Below, piece after piece: positions 1 to 8,147 of a stretch of DNA of 26,077 nt (position 1 is the first letter of the stretch; the number at the start of each line of letters is the position of its first letter). The notes beneath the pieces are model-generated. The model was not told the DNA's origin. It was given only the letters and a program-made list of their open reading frames with translations, and made no database searches. Origin of the DNA: NBML01 sp029939535 (GTDB lineage Bacteria; Desulfobacterota; Desulfobacteria; Desulfobacterales; Desulfobacteraceae); the NCBI GenBank assembly GCA_029939535.1, contig JAOZST010000038.1:1-26077 (forward strand). The letters run 5' to 3'. Made by a program: the position numbers and the translations under genes.

Positions 1-557
1 TTTTGAGTATCTGTCAGCGCCCGCTTTAAAATTTGAATAATATGCCCGGGATCAAGGTTTTTCAAAGTAAAAACCCTGCACCTGGAAACCAGGGCAGGAT
101 TAACCTCAAAGGATGGATTTTCAGTGGTGGCTCCCACAAGGGTGATCAGCCCGTTTTCAACATGGAACAAAAAGGCATCCTGCTGGGCCTTGTTAAACCT
201 GTGGATCTCATCCACAAAGAGTATGGTCCTTCTTTTGTAAAGCCTCCTTCTTTCCTCTGCCCTGTCAATGATCCCCCGGATATCCTTTACCCCGGATAGA
301 ACTGCTGAAATCCGGACAAACTCGCTCTGGGTGCCCCTGGCTATGATATTGGCAAGGGTTGTCTTGCCACACCCGGGCGGTCCCCAGAGAATCATGGAAA
401 AAACCCGGTCATTTTCAATGGCCTCATGCAAAAGACTGCCCTGGGCTGTGATTACCTCCTGGCCCACCAACTCGCTTAATCTGGCCGGCCGCATACGGTC
501 GGCCAGGGGAGCTGACATGCCCATATCTTTTTGGGCAATTGATTCAAACAAATCCAT
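1..557 (-). CDS. rarA: Replication-associated recombination protein A (RarA/MgsA AAA+ ATPase), 5' part only
   Basis: This is the N-terminal 185 codons of a clamp-loader-like AAA+ ATPase. Family knowledge places RarA at stalled replication forks, where it interacts with SSB. Translating the minus strand from ATG 557 gives MDLFESIAQ, then PLADRMRP and a LVGQE box. A Walker A motif GPPGCGKTT and a Walker B motif ILFVDEIHRF follow, then a sensor-1 stretch GATTENPSFEVNPAL and an SRCRVF box. All are typical of RarA/MgsA. The C-terminal lid and tetramerisation region lie beyond base 1, so the gene is cut by the window edge and is not visibly broken. Its ATG shares one base with the stop of der (TGATG), which suggests translational coupling. 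RuvB was considered, but the GATTENPSFEVN stretch points to RarA. Confidence 0.93.
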   Translation of the reverse strand, partial: MDLFESIAQKDMGMSAPLADRMRPARLSELVGQEVITAQGSLLHEAIENDRVFSMILWGPPGCGKTTLANIIARGTQSEFVRISAVLSGVKDIRGIIDRAEERRRLYKRRTILFVDEIHRFNKAQQDAFLFHVENGLITLVGATTENPSFEVNPALVSRCRVFTLKNLDPGHIIQILKRALTDTQ

Positions 558-2008
558 CAGGATGAATTTTTCCTGTCCCGTTCTCTTTTTTTCCGGCTCT
601 GATCTTTCCTCTGCTTCTGCATTTTGGTTGTTATTTTTCTTTTTTTCTTCTTAATCCGTTCAAATTCCTTTGTATTACCGGAAAAATCTATTTTTCCTGT
701 TTTTTCCCTGAAATTAAGTCTTATGGGTGTGAGGCTCAAAGGGATCATCTGTCTTAACTGGTTAACCAGGTATCTTTTATAGGAAAAATGGACTGCCTTG
801 GGATAATTGACAAAACAGACAAAACACGGGGGTTTGGCAGCCACCTGGGTGGAATAAAAAAACCTCAGCCGCCTGCCCTTGTACAGAGAGGGTTCCTCCC
901 TGTAAACCGCATCCTCAATGATCCTGTTCAACACCCCTGTGCTGATTCGATGGCAATATTCCCTGTAAACCTTGACCACTTCATCCAGAATCTTATGGCA
1001 CCGCTGGCCAGTCAGGGCGGAGATGGTCATGGCAGGAGCATAGGCAAGAAATTTTGACATCTGCCTGAGTTCCTTGAGAAATTCTTTCTGACTTTTATCA
1101 TCCTTGTCCACGAGATCCCATTTATTTAAAAGAAAAATAGCTCCACAACCTCTTTTTTCTGCATATCCGGCAATGGTGATGTCCTGATCTGTGATGCCTT
1201 CCTCGGTATCAATGAGGATCAGGGCAACATCACAGTCGTCCATGCTGTCCAGGGCCTTGAGAATGGAAAATTTTTCCAGTTTTTCCCTGACCTTGCCCTT
1301 ACGCCGGATGCCGGCTGTATCCTTTAAAACAAACTGCCGCCCCCTGTGGGTAACGCTCAGTTCAATGGCATCCCTGGTGGTACCGGCCTTTTCATTAACC
1401 ACCACCCTTTGTTCCCCAAATATTCGATTGGCAAGGGATGATTTCCCCACATTGGGCCGGCCCACGATGGCAATTCTAATGGGTGCATCTTCCTTGTCTT
1501 CCTCAACTACCTCTTCCGGGAATCCCTGGACAAGATCATCCAGAAAATCCCCCACACCAACCCCATGCTCTGCAGAGACATAATAAAACTTATCAATGCC
1601 CAGGGAATAAAAATCCCCCAGCTCATCCTCCTGTTTATGATTTTCAATTTTATTGATTAGATAAAAAACAGGCTTTTCAGTCTTGCGCAGCAGATCTGCC
1701 AGATCCCGGTCATAGGGAGAAAGGCCGGACCGGCCGTCCATAATGAATACCAGGACATCTGCCTGTTCCACGGCAACAGAAAGCTGTTCCTTAATCTGGG
1801 AGGCAAAATAATCATCATCAGCGCTTAAAAATCCACCCGTATCAATCACGGTAAATGGCTTATCTTCCCACATGGCATCTGCATAATGCCGATCCCTTGT
1901 CACCCCGGGCATATCATCCACAAGGGCCTTGCGTGACCGGATAATTCTATTAAAAAGTGTGGATTTCCCCACATTGGGCCGGCCAAGAAGGGCCACAACA
2001 GGTTTCAT
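557..2008 (-). CDS. der: Ribosome biogenesis GTPase Der (EngA)
   Basis: Der is a tandem-GTPase assembly factor for the 50S subunit. The 483-residue product has G-domain 1 with GRPNVGKST (9-17), DTGG (56-59) and a G4 box NKIE (119-122). G-domain 2 has GRPNVGKSS (183-191), DTAG (230-233) and NKWD (295-298). A C-terminal KH-like domain spans about 360-450 and ends in a strongly basic Lys/Arg tail (about 453-480). The length is normal for Der with a basic tail. The start is supported by GGAGG nine bases upstream. It lies 80 bases after the small coiled-coil gene and overlaps rarA by one base, so the three are probably cotranscribed from the promoter at 2483-2511. The odd point is G4 of domain 1, where the guanine-specifying Asp of NKxD is Glu. 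Confidence 0.97.
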   Translation of the reverse strand: MKPVVALLGRPNVGKSTLFNRIIRSRKALVDDMPGVTRDRHYADAMWEDKPFTVIDTGGFLSADDDYFASQIKEQLSVAVEQADVLVFIMDGRSGLSPYDRDLADLLRKTEKPVFYLINKIENHKQEDELGDFYSLGIDKFYYVSAEHGVGVGDFLDDLVQGFPEEVVEEDKEDAPIRIAIVGRPNVGKSSLANRIFGEQRVVVNEKAGTTRDAIELSVTHRGRQFVLKDTAGIRRKGKVREKLEKFSILKALDSMDDCDVALILIDTEEGITDQDITIAGYAEKRGCGAIFLLNKWDLVDKDDKSQKEFLKELRQMSKFLAYAPAMTISALTGQRCHKILDEVVKVYREYCHRISTGVLNRIIEDAVYREEPSLYKGRRLRFFYSTQVAAKPPCFVCFVNYPKAVHFSYKRYLVNQLRQMIPLSLTPIRLNFREKTGKIDFSGNTKEFERIKKKKRKITTKMQKQRKDQSRKKRERDRKNSS

Positions 2009-2088
2009 ATATTTTAACCTCCGAAAATTTTTAGAAAATCACTTGTGAAGGGGATTTGAAATTTTTTTATCAAATGCAGAAGCAAAAC

Positions 2089-2388
2089 TCACACATACAA
2101 ATCAATCTCCAAAGCCTGCTTTTTTTGTCTGAACTCCTTTTCAACCCTATTTTTCTCCTGGAGATATTCTCTTTCCAGATTTTGAGATTCGTTTTTGTAT
2201 TTTTGTTCCAGGGTTGCTTCCTTTTTTGCATAGACCTGTTGGAGTTCTTTTGCTTTTTGAGAAAGGTTTACTTCATCATTGATAGTATTTTGATTTTTAG
2301 AAAAAGAATGGCCTGTAACCCTGGTTGAGAAGTTCAGTTGATCCTGGTATCCGCTAAAAAAATTAATATTGGATGTTGTGGTCAACAT
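2089..2388 (-). CDS. Small hypothetical coiled-coil protein (99 aa)
   Basis: I do not recognise a family. The 99-residue product has a Ser/Thr/Asn-rich first third (about 1-40). From about residue 42 it is highly charged and Lys/Glu/Gln-rich (LSQKAKELQQVYAKKEATL onward), with the heptad-like spacing of a long amphipathic helix. No signal peptide or membrane segment is seen. AGGAAAG lies six bases before the ATG, and a near-consensus sigma70 promoter lies about 95 bases upstream, so expression is likely. It sits between motA and der on the same strand. The flagellar neighbour and the coiled-coil build make an export-chaperone or FliJ-like role thinkable, but nothing in the sequence proves it. 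No plausible ORF competes on the other strand. Confidence 0.6.
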   Translation of the reverse strand: MLTTTSNINFFSGYQDQLNFSTRVTGHSFSKNQNTINDEVNLSQKAKELQQVYAKKEATLEQKYKNESQNLEREYLQEKNRVEKEFRQKKQALEIDLYV

Positions 2389-2482
2389 TTTTCTTTCCTC
2401 ATTGACACTGGTGTTACGATAATTTGATATGACCAGAATGGGAATTAATAATTCTCACCATAAAATCTACCATACTCCACAA

Positions 2483-2511
2483 AATATACTTTTTAATTGT
2501 CCCATTGTCAA
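2483..2511 (-). promoter_or_regulatory. Sigma70-type promoter for the coiled-coil protein-der-rarA unit
   Basis: On the minus strand a perfect TTGACA (2511-2506) is followed after exactly 17 bases by TATATT (2488-2483). Transcription would start near 2476, leaving a leader of about 88 bases before the ATG at 2388. The -35 region lies just past the motA stop codon, so this promoter would separate der and rarA from the motBA transcript. Confidence 0.72.
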
Positions 2512-2519
2512 TTTTTTTA

Positions 2520-3374
2520 TCAGGCATCCTCCCGGACTTCTTTTGATAAATTTAATTTTTGACTTATCTTTTCATAGGATACAAAACGACCCTGGCGCGC
2601 CGAAGGAGTCAAAAATGATATGAGCTTTCGTTCCATCATTCTTGGGTGCAGATCATCGGACATGGCCATCACACCTTCAGTAATAATTTTTTGAAGAAAA
2701 AGTTCCTGGGCAGTTCTCTCCCTTATGTTTGCAGCAAAGGGCAGGAACAAAAAATTTGCAAGAACGATCCCGTAAAGGGTTGATGTAAGGGCAACCGGAA
2801 TTGTTACCATAATTATTGCTGAATCACCCTGTCCGGCAAGCATTCCAACCAGACCCACAACACTGCCCACAAGACCAAAGGAAGGCGCCACATCTGCCAT
2901 GGTTTGAAGAACCCTTCTGGTTTCATCCCTCCTCATCCGAAAAAAATACATTTCAGCAGTTAATGACTCTCTGATTTGTTCCTTTGAAAACCCGTCAACC
3001 AGAAGTCCCAGGGCCTGACGCAAGAAGACAATGCTTGTTTCTTCTTCTTCATCCTGGAGGGCCAGCAAGCCTTTCAGCTTTTTTTTCACAGACAGATTCA
3101 CAAGAATTTCAACGATTTCATTGGGACTTTTCACAGATTTCCCATAGGATGATTTCAATACCTTTAAAAGGATTTCAATCCTTTTCATATTATAACTGAG
3201 AAAAGTTGCTCCAAACGTACCGCCGATAATGATTAAAAACCCGGATAGATTCAGATAAAGACCTGGATTACCGTGGATAAGGAACCCTGAAAAAAAAAGA
3301 AATACACATATAACTATTCCGAATATATTCTTTCTGGACTGCTTTAAAAAAAAACTGTGCTCAGATGCAATCAT
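2520..3374 (-). CDS. motA: Flagellar-type motor stator protein MotA
   Basis: This is the cytoplasmic-membrane ion-channel subunit of a flagellar stator (MotA/PomA family), working with MotB. The product has 284 residues. It shows two N-terminal membrane segments (about 17-35 and 38-58) and a charged cytoplasmic loop with RQALGLLVDGFSKEQIRESL. Two further membrane segments (about 157-180 and 190-212) carry APSFGLVGSVVGLVGML and a P-AL-ST-YG pattern, both characteristic of MotA/PomA. It begins 43 bases after the motB stop on the same strand. The order is therefore motB then motA, the reverse of the common arrangement. Another MotA-type stator such as the Pom or Laf type cannot be excluded without more flagellar context. 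Confidence 0.9.
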   Translation of the reverse strand: MIASEHSFFLKQSRKNIFGIVICVFLFFSGFLIHGNPGLYLNLSGFLIIIGGTFGATFLSYNMKRIEILLKVLKSSYGKSVKSPNEIVEILVNLSVKKKLKGLLALQDEEEETSIVFLRQALGLLVDGFSKEQIRESLTAEMYFFRMRRDETRRVLQTMADVAPSFGLVGSVVGLVGMLAGQGDSAIIMVTIPVALTSTLYGIVLANFLFLPFAANIRERTAQELFLQKIITEGVMAMSDDLHPRMMERKLISFLTPSARQGRFVSYEKISQKLNLSKEVREDA

Positions 3375-3417
3375 TTTGTTCCCCCATTTTTTTCACGATG
3401 GCTTATAAAATTTATGT

Positions 3418-4140
3418 CTAATATTTTTGTTTACTTAAAATCAGCTCGACCCGTCTGTTAAGTGAACGGTTATAGGCTGTGTCATTGGGTCTGACAGGTT
3501 GATGGTAGGAGTGGGCAGTAATAAAAATTCTATCCTCATCAATATTGCAGACCTCTATTAAATATCGAGCGACCATAACCGCCCTCTGGGAAGAAAGTTC
3601 CCAGTTGGTGGGATAAGTTTCAGAGTTTGTGGGAGCATCGTCCGTATGACCGCCCACATTGATCATATATTCATTTTCATTTAAGACCTTGGCAAGCTGG
3701 TCCAATTGATATTTTGCTCCCATCTTCAGCCGGGCCCTTCCAAGGTCAAACAAAAGATCTCCCGCGAGAACGATTCTGACAGCATTGTCATTGACCATGT
3801 CAACTGTAATTTTTTCATCTATCATCACCTCTTTTACAGCCTGTCTGGTCTGGTCAAAAACATCTAAAGGCTTATTTTGGGTATTGATATTTATAACTTT
3901 TCCTGATCCCTGTTCAGACAATGTATTATGAGCAGATCCAAATCCGAATTTAAGGTTTTTATCACCGACCTGGTAAATGTACATGACAGCAAAAAGAATA
4001 AACATGGTCATCATTAAATCAGCCCATGAAACCGACCATTTATTATATTGTTTCTCTTCTGGAAACGACAAGATTTCGTTGTAAAAATCATTTACCTTGT
4101 TCTGCTCAAAAAATTTTTCCGACGTTTGCTCTGATTCCAT
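3418..4140 (-). CDS. motB: Flagellar-type motor stator protein MotB (OmpA domain)
   Basis: MotB anchors the stator to peptidoglycan and carries the ion-binding Asp of the channel. The 240-residue product has a short cytoplasmic N-terminus. A single membrane segment (about 38-57) begins SWADLMMTMF, and D41 is placed like the essential stator aspartate. A linker follows, then a C-terminal OmpA-like peptidoglycan-binding domain (about 125-238). That domain shows GGHTDDAP, NWELSSQRA and a final NRSLNRRVEL block. A GGGGGA stretch about nine bases upstream supports the start. It heads the minus-strand block and is followed by motA. About 1.1 kb of poorly coding DNA lies upstream, and I found no convincing sigma28 promoter there. 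Confidence 0.92.
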   Translation of the reverse strand: MESEQTSEKFFEQNKVNDFYNEILSFPEEKQYNKWSVSWADLMMTMFILFAVMYIYQVGDKNLKFGFGSAHNTLSEQGSGKVININTQNKPLDVFDQTRQAVKEVMIDEKITVDMVNDNAVRIVLAGDLLFDLGRARLKMGAKYQLDQLAKVLNENEYMINVGGHTDDAPTNSETYPTNWELSSQRAVMVARYLIEVCNIDEDRIFITAHSYHQPVRPNDTAYNRSLNRRVELILSKQKY

Positions 4141-4429
4141 AATTCATTTTCCCCCAGGAACACATAAATTCTGTGTACAAAAGAAGTCGATAAAATCACT
4201 ACAATCGACCAAGGATTTATTTTTCTTTAATCAGCACTATTTTATCAGCACCTTAGCAAGGTTATTCTTTCCTGCCGTAAGCAATAGTAAGCAATATTTA
4301 TGCCCAAAATTAACACACTAAAGAAATAAAATTCATCCGTCATTTTAATTGGTTATACGTGAACCATCACTTCTTTCCAAACATCCTTCTGATATCAATA
4401 CTTAATTGCCGCAATATTTATTACATTTT
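4141..4429. other. AT-rich stretch upstream of motB with no recognised gene
   Basis: About 290 bases between motB and the first doubtful ORF. I see no gene, RNA or convincing promoter. One GCTGATAA on the minus strand (around 4240-4250) resembles a flagellar sigma28 -10 box, but no TAAA lies at the expected distance upstream. Confidence 0.5.
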
Positions 4430-4570
4430 TTATACAATAATAGTATAAATTGCCACATCCCCTGCACCGAAATCCCCTTCAATTAACACACTTTGTCCTC
4501 GGTATATTCGATTATAGGTAGCGGCTAAATAAGAGACACGACGTTTGTCACTGATAAAATCTTCTTTCAT
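4430..4570 (-). CDS. Possible small protein of 46 aa (doubtful)
   Basis: A short minus-strand ORF starts MKEDFISDKRRV and ends at TAA 4430. GGAG lies nine bases before the ATG at 4570, which is its main support. An in-frame upstream extension to 4648 exists, but its codons look random. The product has no recognisable domain, signal peptide or membrane segment. It sits in a decaying region between motB and an MFS remnant, so it may be a gene remnant or chance. I do not assign a function. Confidence 0.22.
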   Translation of the reverse strand: MKEDFISDKRRVSYLAATYNRIYRGQSVLIEGDFGAGDVAIYTIIV

Positions 4571-4787
4571 GTTATATTTCTCCATGGGAAGCATAAGGAG
4601 CCACATGGCTCTTTCGTTGATGATTTTGATAGTCAAGCATAAATGCATTAAACAGTGTCAAGCCTTTCCTGTTCTCAGGCTGCCTTATTTTTTTTTGCAT
4701 AGGCTATGTACCTTTTTTGGTTGTGGTTGACTCAGTGTCAACAAATTTTTTCCCACCCACGAACGTCTGTCCATACCCCCTTTTGCT

Positions 4788-5100
4788 TTAGGTGAGGGCC
4801 TTTGAGGAGACCTCTGTTCTCTGGACATGTGGCGTTTCCTTATACAGGATGAATGAAATAATACTCAATGGGAGCAGCACCAAACCTGAAATCATTAGTA
4901 AATCCTGAAATTCATATTTTTCCAGTAAAAATCCATATACGATCATGGCCCCGGGGAACCGACAAAAAAAGTGGATAATCATTTAAATAGCCAAACATAG
5001 AAATAAAAATCCCACCTAAAAAAAATTTATGCCTGGATTCATTTGGAATTTTATAAAAATGCGCTGAAGAAGAACCCAGTAATTTATCGAATCTAACTCC
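4788..5100 (-). pseudogene. Remnant of an MFS-type transporter C-terminus, frameshifted
   Basis: On the minus strand one frame (about 5100 down to 4970) reads a hydrophobic, transporter-like stretch with GGIFISMFGYLNDYPLF. The reading then continues in another frame (to 4788) with FPGAMIVYGFLLEKYEFQ and LLMISGLVLLPLSIISFIL, then YKETPH. The second part resembles the last two membrane helices and cytoplasmic tail of major facilitator transporters. The two frames meet at a run of seven A on the plus strand (4964-4970), so one indel there would join them. A stop codon lies directly upstream of the first frame and more lie beyond it, so the N-terminal domain is gone. The MFS assignment rests on pattern only. 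Confidence 0.42.
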
Positions 5101-5244
5101 TCATTGATAATATTGATACTACCATCCTTATGCACGAATATTTATCTGAAACTTTGTCAATTTTTGCTATTTTAGGCCCAATTGTGTAATGTGAATTTGA
5201 TTAATATACAAATCAGTGAAAAGAAAGAAAAGAGGGGGTAATGT

Positions 5245-7470
5245 GTGTTGATAAAACCAGTTTATAACACTGATTACAGTGAAGCAGATCAAGTGGATCA
5301 TATTTTATGGGTGCGCCGCAGATTGTTGAGAGGGATGCTTATTGCTCTTGTGGTGCTGGGCTTACCCACTGTCGGGATATCCTGCATCGAAGCCATTAAA
5401 TTAGGGCAGCTGGGCGGGGTAATATTATATGGAGGCATTTATCTGCTTGTTTCTGCGACCACAATCTGCTTTTACCGTTTGCCTTTTATTTTTTGTGCGG
5501 GGGTAATGCTTTCAAGTTTGTATGTGATTGCTGCATTCAACTTGGTACACTTTAGCTTTGCTGGTGCAGGCATTGTAATTTTGATTACCATTTCTGTGCT
5601 GGCCACGGTATTGCTGGGTATACGAAGTGGCCTTATCACAGCAGCAACATGCCTTTGCACATTAATTACCATTGGTCTATGCTTTGTTTACGGTGTTATA
5701 GGCATAAGCCCAGAGATGCCTGCCACCACCGCTAAAGCCATATCCTGGGTCACCGCAGCTGCTGTATTCGCTCTTCTCACTATATCACTTATTTTGAGTT
5801 CCGGCATGTTACAGGGGTATCTGATTAAATCTCTGGAATCTTTAAAACACAAGACTGAGGAACTAGAAAATACCAACAAAAACCTGACCCGGGAAATCAA
5901 ACAGCGGAAAATGACCGAGGCTAAGCTGCAACAAAGTGAAACACAGTTCAGAACCTTGTTTGAAACTGCCCCAGATGCAATCTACCTGACTGATTTAAAA
6001 GGGATTTTACTGGATGGAAACCGTATATTTGAAGAGCTTATTGGAAGTCCACGGGAGGTCTTCATTGGAAAAAATTTCATTGACACAGGCCTTCTGCCAA
6101 AAAGGGAAATTTCCAGGGTCGTAAAGCTGATGGAAAAAAGTATAAAAGGCGAAAGTACTGGGCCGGATGAATTGGCTTTAATATGCTCAACCGGCAAGGC
6201 AACCACCCTAGAAATACTGACCAGTCCTTTCCAATTGGAGGATCAGCCAGTAATATTGAGTATTGCCCGGGACGTATCTGAAAGAAAGCGACTTGAAAAC
6301 CGTTTGAACCAGGCTCAAAAAATGGAAGCCATTGGTACTCTCGCAGGAGGTGTTGCCCATGATCTGAACAATGTTTTGAGTGCCCAGGTGGGCTATCCGG
6401 ATTTGATTTTGATGGATCTCCCTGAAAACAGCCCTTTAAAAGAACCAATTCTAAGAATTCAAGAATCAGGACAAAAAGCTGCTGCTATTGTGCAGGACCT
6501 GTTGACCATGGCAAGAAGGGGGGTTGTTGTTGCAGATGTCATGAATTTGAACCAGCTCGTGGATAATTATATTAACTCTCCAGAATATGCAAAGCTAAAA
6601 TTATTTCACCCATATGCAATAATTAGAAGTAAACTCGATGCAGACTTATTAAATATCATGGGTTCAACAGTACATCTATTCAAGACCATCATGAACCTTG
6701 TTAACAATGCAGCAGAGGCAATGTCTGACGGAGGTGACATAATCATCTCCACACAAAATCAATACATTGATAAACCCGTAAAAGGCTATGATACAATCAA
6801 TGAAGGAGATTATGCCGTCCTGAAAGTATCAGACAGCGGGAAAGGTATCGCATCAAAGGATATTGAGAGAATTTTTGAACCTTTTTATACCAAAAAGGTC
6901 ATGGGAAGGAGTGGTACCGGACTAGGTATGGCCGTGGTGTGGGGGACTGTACAGGATCATAAAGGGTATATTGATGTTCAAAGTACCCCAAACATAGGAA
7001 CAACATTCATACTATATTTCCCAGTAACCAGAAAAAAAATAAGTGAAGAAAAAAATATTGTCCCTTTAGAAGAATATACTGGAAATGGGGAGTCAATCCT
7101 GGTTGTAGATGATGTAGAAGGGCAGCGAAAAATTGCATCTGACTTGTTAAAAAAGCTGAACTATTCTGTTACATCCGTTGCAAGTGGAGAACAGGCTGTT
7201 GATTACATGAAAAAAAATTCAGCAGACCTTATAATTTTAGATATGATAATGGACCCTGGAATTGATGGATGCGAGACATACAAACAAATTCTTGAACTGC
7301 ATCCTGAACAAAAGGCGATAATCACAAGTGGATTTTCTGAAAGTGATAGAGTCAAAGAGGCTCAAAGTCTTGGTGCAGGGGAATACATAAAAAAACCATA
7401 TCTATTTGAAAAAATTGGAATAGCAGTAAAAAAAGAATTGGAAAAACAGATCATATTTCAGCAGGAATAA
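5245..7470 (+). CDS. Membrane-bound hybrid sensor histidine kinase (PAS, HisKA, HATPase, receiver)
   Basis: The 741-residue product is a hybrid two-component kinase. About six hydrophobic segments fill residues 25-190 and form a membrane sensor module without a large extracellular loop. A short coiled coil follows (about 195-225), then a PAS domain (about 225-345). The HisKA region has GGVAHDLNN with phospho-acceptor H372, and the ATPase domain has NLVNNAAEAM, DSGKGI, FEPFYTKK and GTGLGMAVV. The C-terminal receiver (about 615-735) has VVDDVEG, acceptor D666 and a KKPY box. The GTG start is supported by AGAGGGGG six to seven bases upstream; an in-frame TTG follows directly. No response regulator or target gene adjoins it, so the signal and output are unknown. 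It is convergent with iorB. Confidence 0.9.
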   Translation: MLIKPVYNTDYSEADQVDHILWVRRRLLRGMLIALVVLGLPTVGISCIEAIKLGQLGGVILYGGIYLLVSATTICFYRLPFIFCAGVMLSSLYVIAAFNLVHFSFAGAGIVILITISVLATVLLGIRSGLITAATCLCTLITIGLCFVYGVIGISPEMPATTAKAISWVTAAAVFALLTISLILSSGMLQGYLIKSLESLKHKTEELENTNKNLTREIKQRKMTEAKLQQSETQFRTLFETAPDAIYLTDLKGILLDGNRIFEELIGSPREVFIGKNFIDTGLLPKREISRVVKLMEKSIKGESTGPDELALICSTGKATTLEILTSPFQLEDQPVILSIARDVSERKRLENRLNQAQKMEAIGTLAGGVAHDLNNVLSAQVGYPDLILMDLPENSPLKEPILRIQESGQKAAAIVQDLLTMARRGVVVADVMNLNQLVDNYINSPEYAKLKLFHPYAIIRSKLDADLLNIMGSTVHLFKTIMNLVNNAAEAMSDGGDIIISTQNQYIDKPVKGYDTINEGDYAVLKVSDSGKGIASKDIERIFEPFYTKKVMGRSGTGLGMAVVWGTVQDHKGYIDVQSTPNIGTTFILYFPVTRKKISEEKNIVPLEEYTGNGESILVVDDVEGQRKIASDLLKKLNYSVTSVASGEQAVDYMKKNSADLIILDMIMDPGIDGCETYKQILELHPEQKAIITSGFSESDRVKEAQSLGAGEYIKKPYLFEKIGIAVKKELEKQIIFQQE

Positions 7471-7523
7471 AATTTATTTTTGGATCTGGTGGATATAAGG
7501 AGAATATACCAAATTTTTGCTTC

Positions 7524-8144
7524 TTATCGATTTCCAATGAGACTCCTGCCTATCTGGTATGCCTTCAGGTTGACCTCCACCTTGTCAGCGGGAATTTTTT
7601 TTGAAATGATGTCTTTAAAAACCTTTAAGGACATTGGGAGGTCCCCGGTGGCCGCCAAGGCACCCACGGCCATAATATTTCCAAAAATAGGATTACCGAG
7701 CTTTGCTGCCTCATGGGTGGTGTCAAAAAACTTTGCATCTGCCGTGAGTGACTCAATCCATTGAACAATCTGTTTTGCTTCAGGATACACCTGATCACCG
7801 CAGATAACACCCACGGACTGGATGGGCCGGGTATTGCACAGCATTTTGACCTGGGGGTTGCCATAGGTACCCAGAACTCGAATTGCCTCCATGGGCTCCA
7901 ATGCCACCACCATATTCGCCTTTCCCTTTGGCATCTGGGGAGAAAATCCTCCCCTGGCAGAAATTCTCAAATGGCTCATCACGGAGCCACCCCTCTGGGA
8001 AGCCCCAAAAGTCTCTCCAATGGTAACCTTGTATCCCTGGTGAATCATCATATCACCCACAACACGGGAAGCCAGAACATTCCCCTGCCCCCCGACACCG
8101 GCAATTATCAAATTGTACGGATCACATTTCAATGCATTTTCCAT
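7524..8144 (-). CDS. iorB: Indolepyruvate:ferredoxin oxidoreductase, beta (gamma-type) subunit
   Basis: IorB is the small subunit of IOR, which oxidatively decarboxylates aryl-pyruvates to aryl-acetyl-CoA with reduction of ferredoxin. It can also run in the synthetic direction. The 206-residue product opens with NLIIAGVGGQGNVLASRV, then GETFGASQRGGSVMSHLRIS, the signature of the pyruvate ferredoxin oxidoreductase gamma domain. It ends after a typical C-terminal helical region. The ATG at 8144 lies three bases after the iorA stop, and a GAGG inside the end of iorA serves as ribosome site, so translation is probably coupled. The length is usual for IorB. The CoA thioester product is a family inference. 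Confidence 0.94.
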   Translation of the reverse strand: MENALKCDPYNLIIAGVGGQGNVLASRVVGDMMIHQGYKVTIGETFGASQRGGSVMSHLRISARGGFSPQMPKGKANMVVALEPMEAIRVLGTYGNPQVKMLCNTRPIQSVGVICGDQVYPEAKQIVQWIESLTADAKFFDTTHEAAKLGNPIFGNIMAVGALAATGDLPMSLKVFKDIISKKIPADKVEVNLKAYQIGRSLIGNR

Positions 8145-8147
8145 GGA

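Noticed and set aside
4230..4260. Flagellar sigma28 promoter for motBA
   Set aside because: GCTGATAA fits a -10 box but there is no TAAA at about 15 bases upstream.
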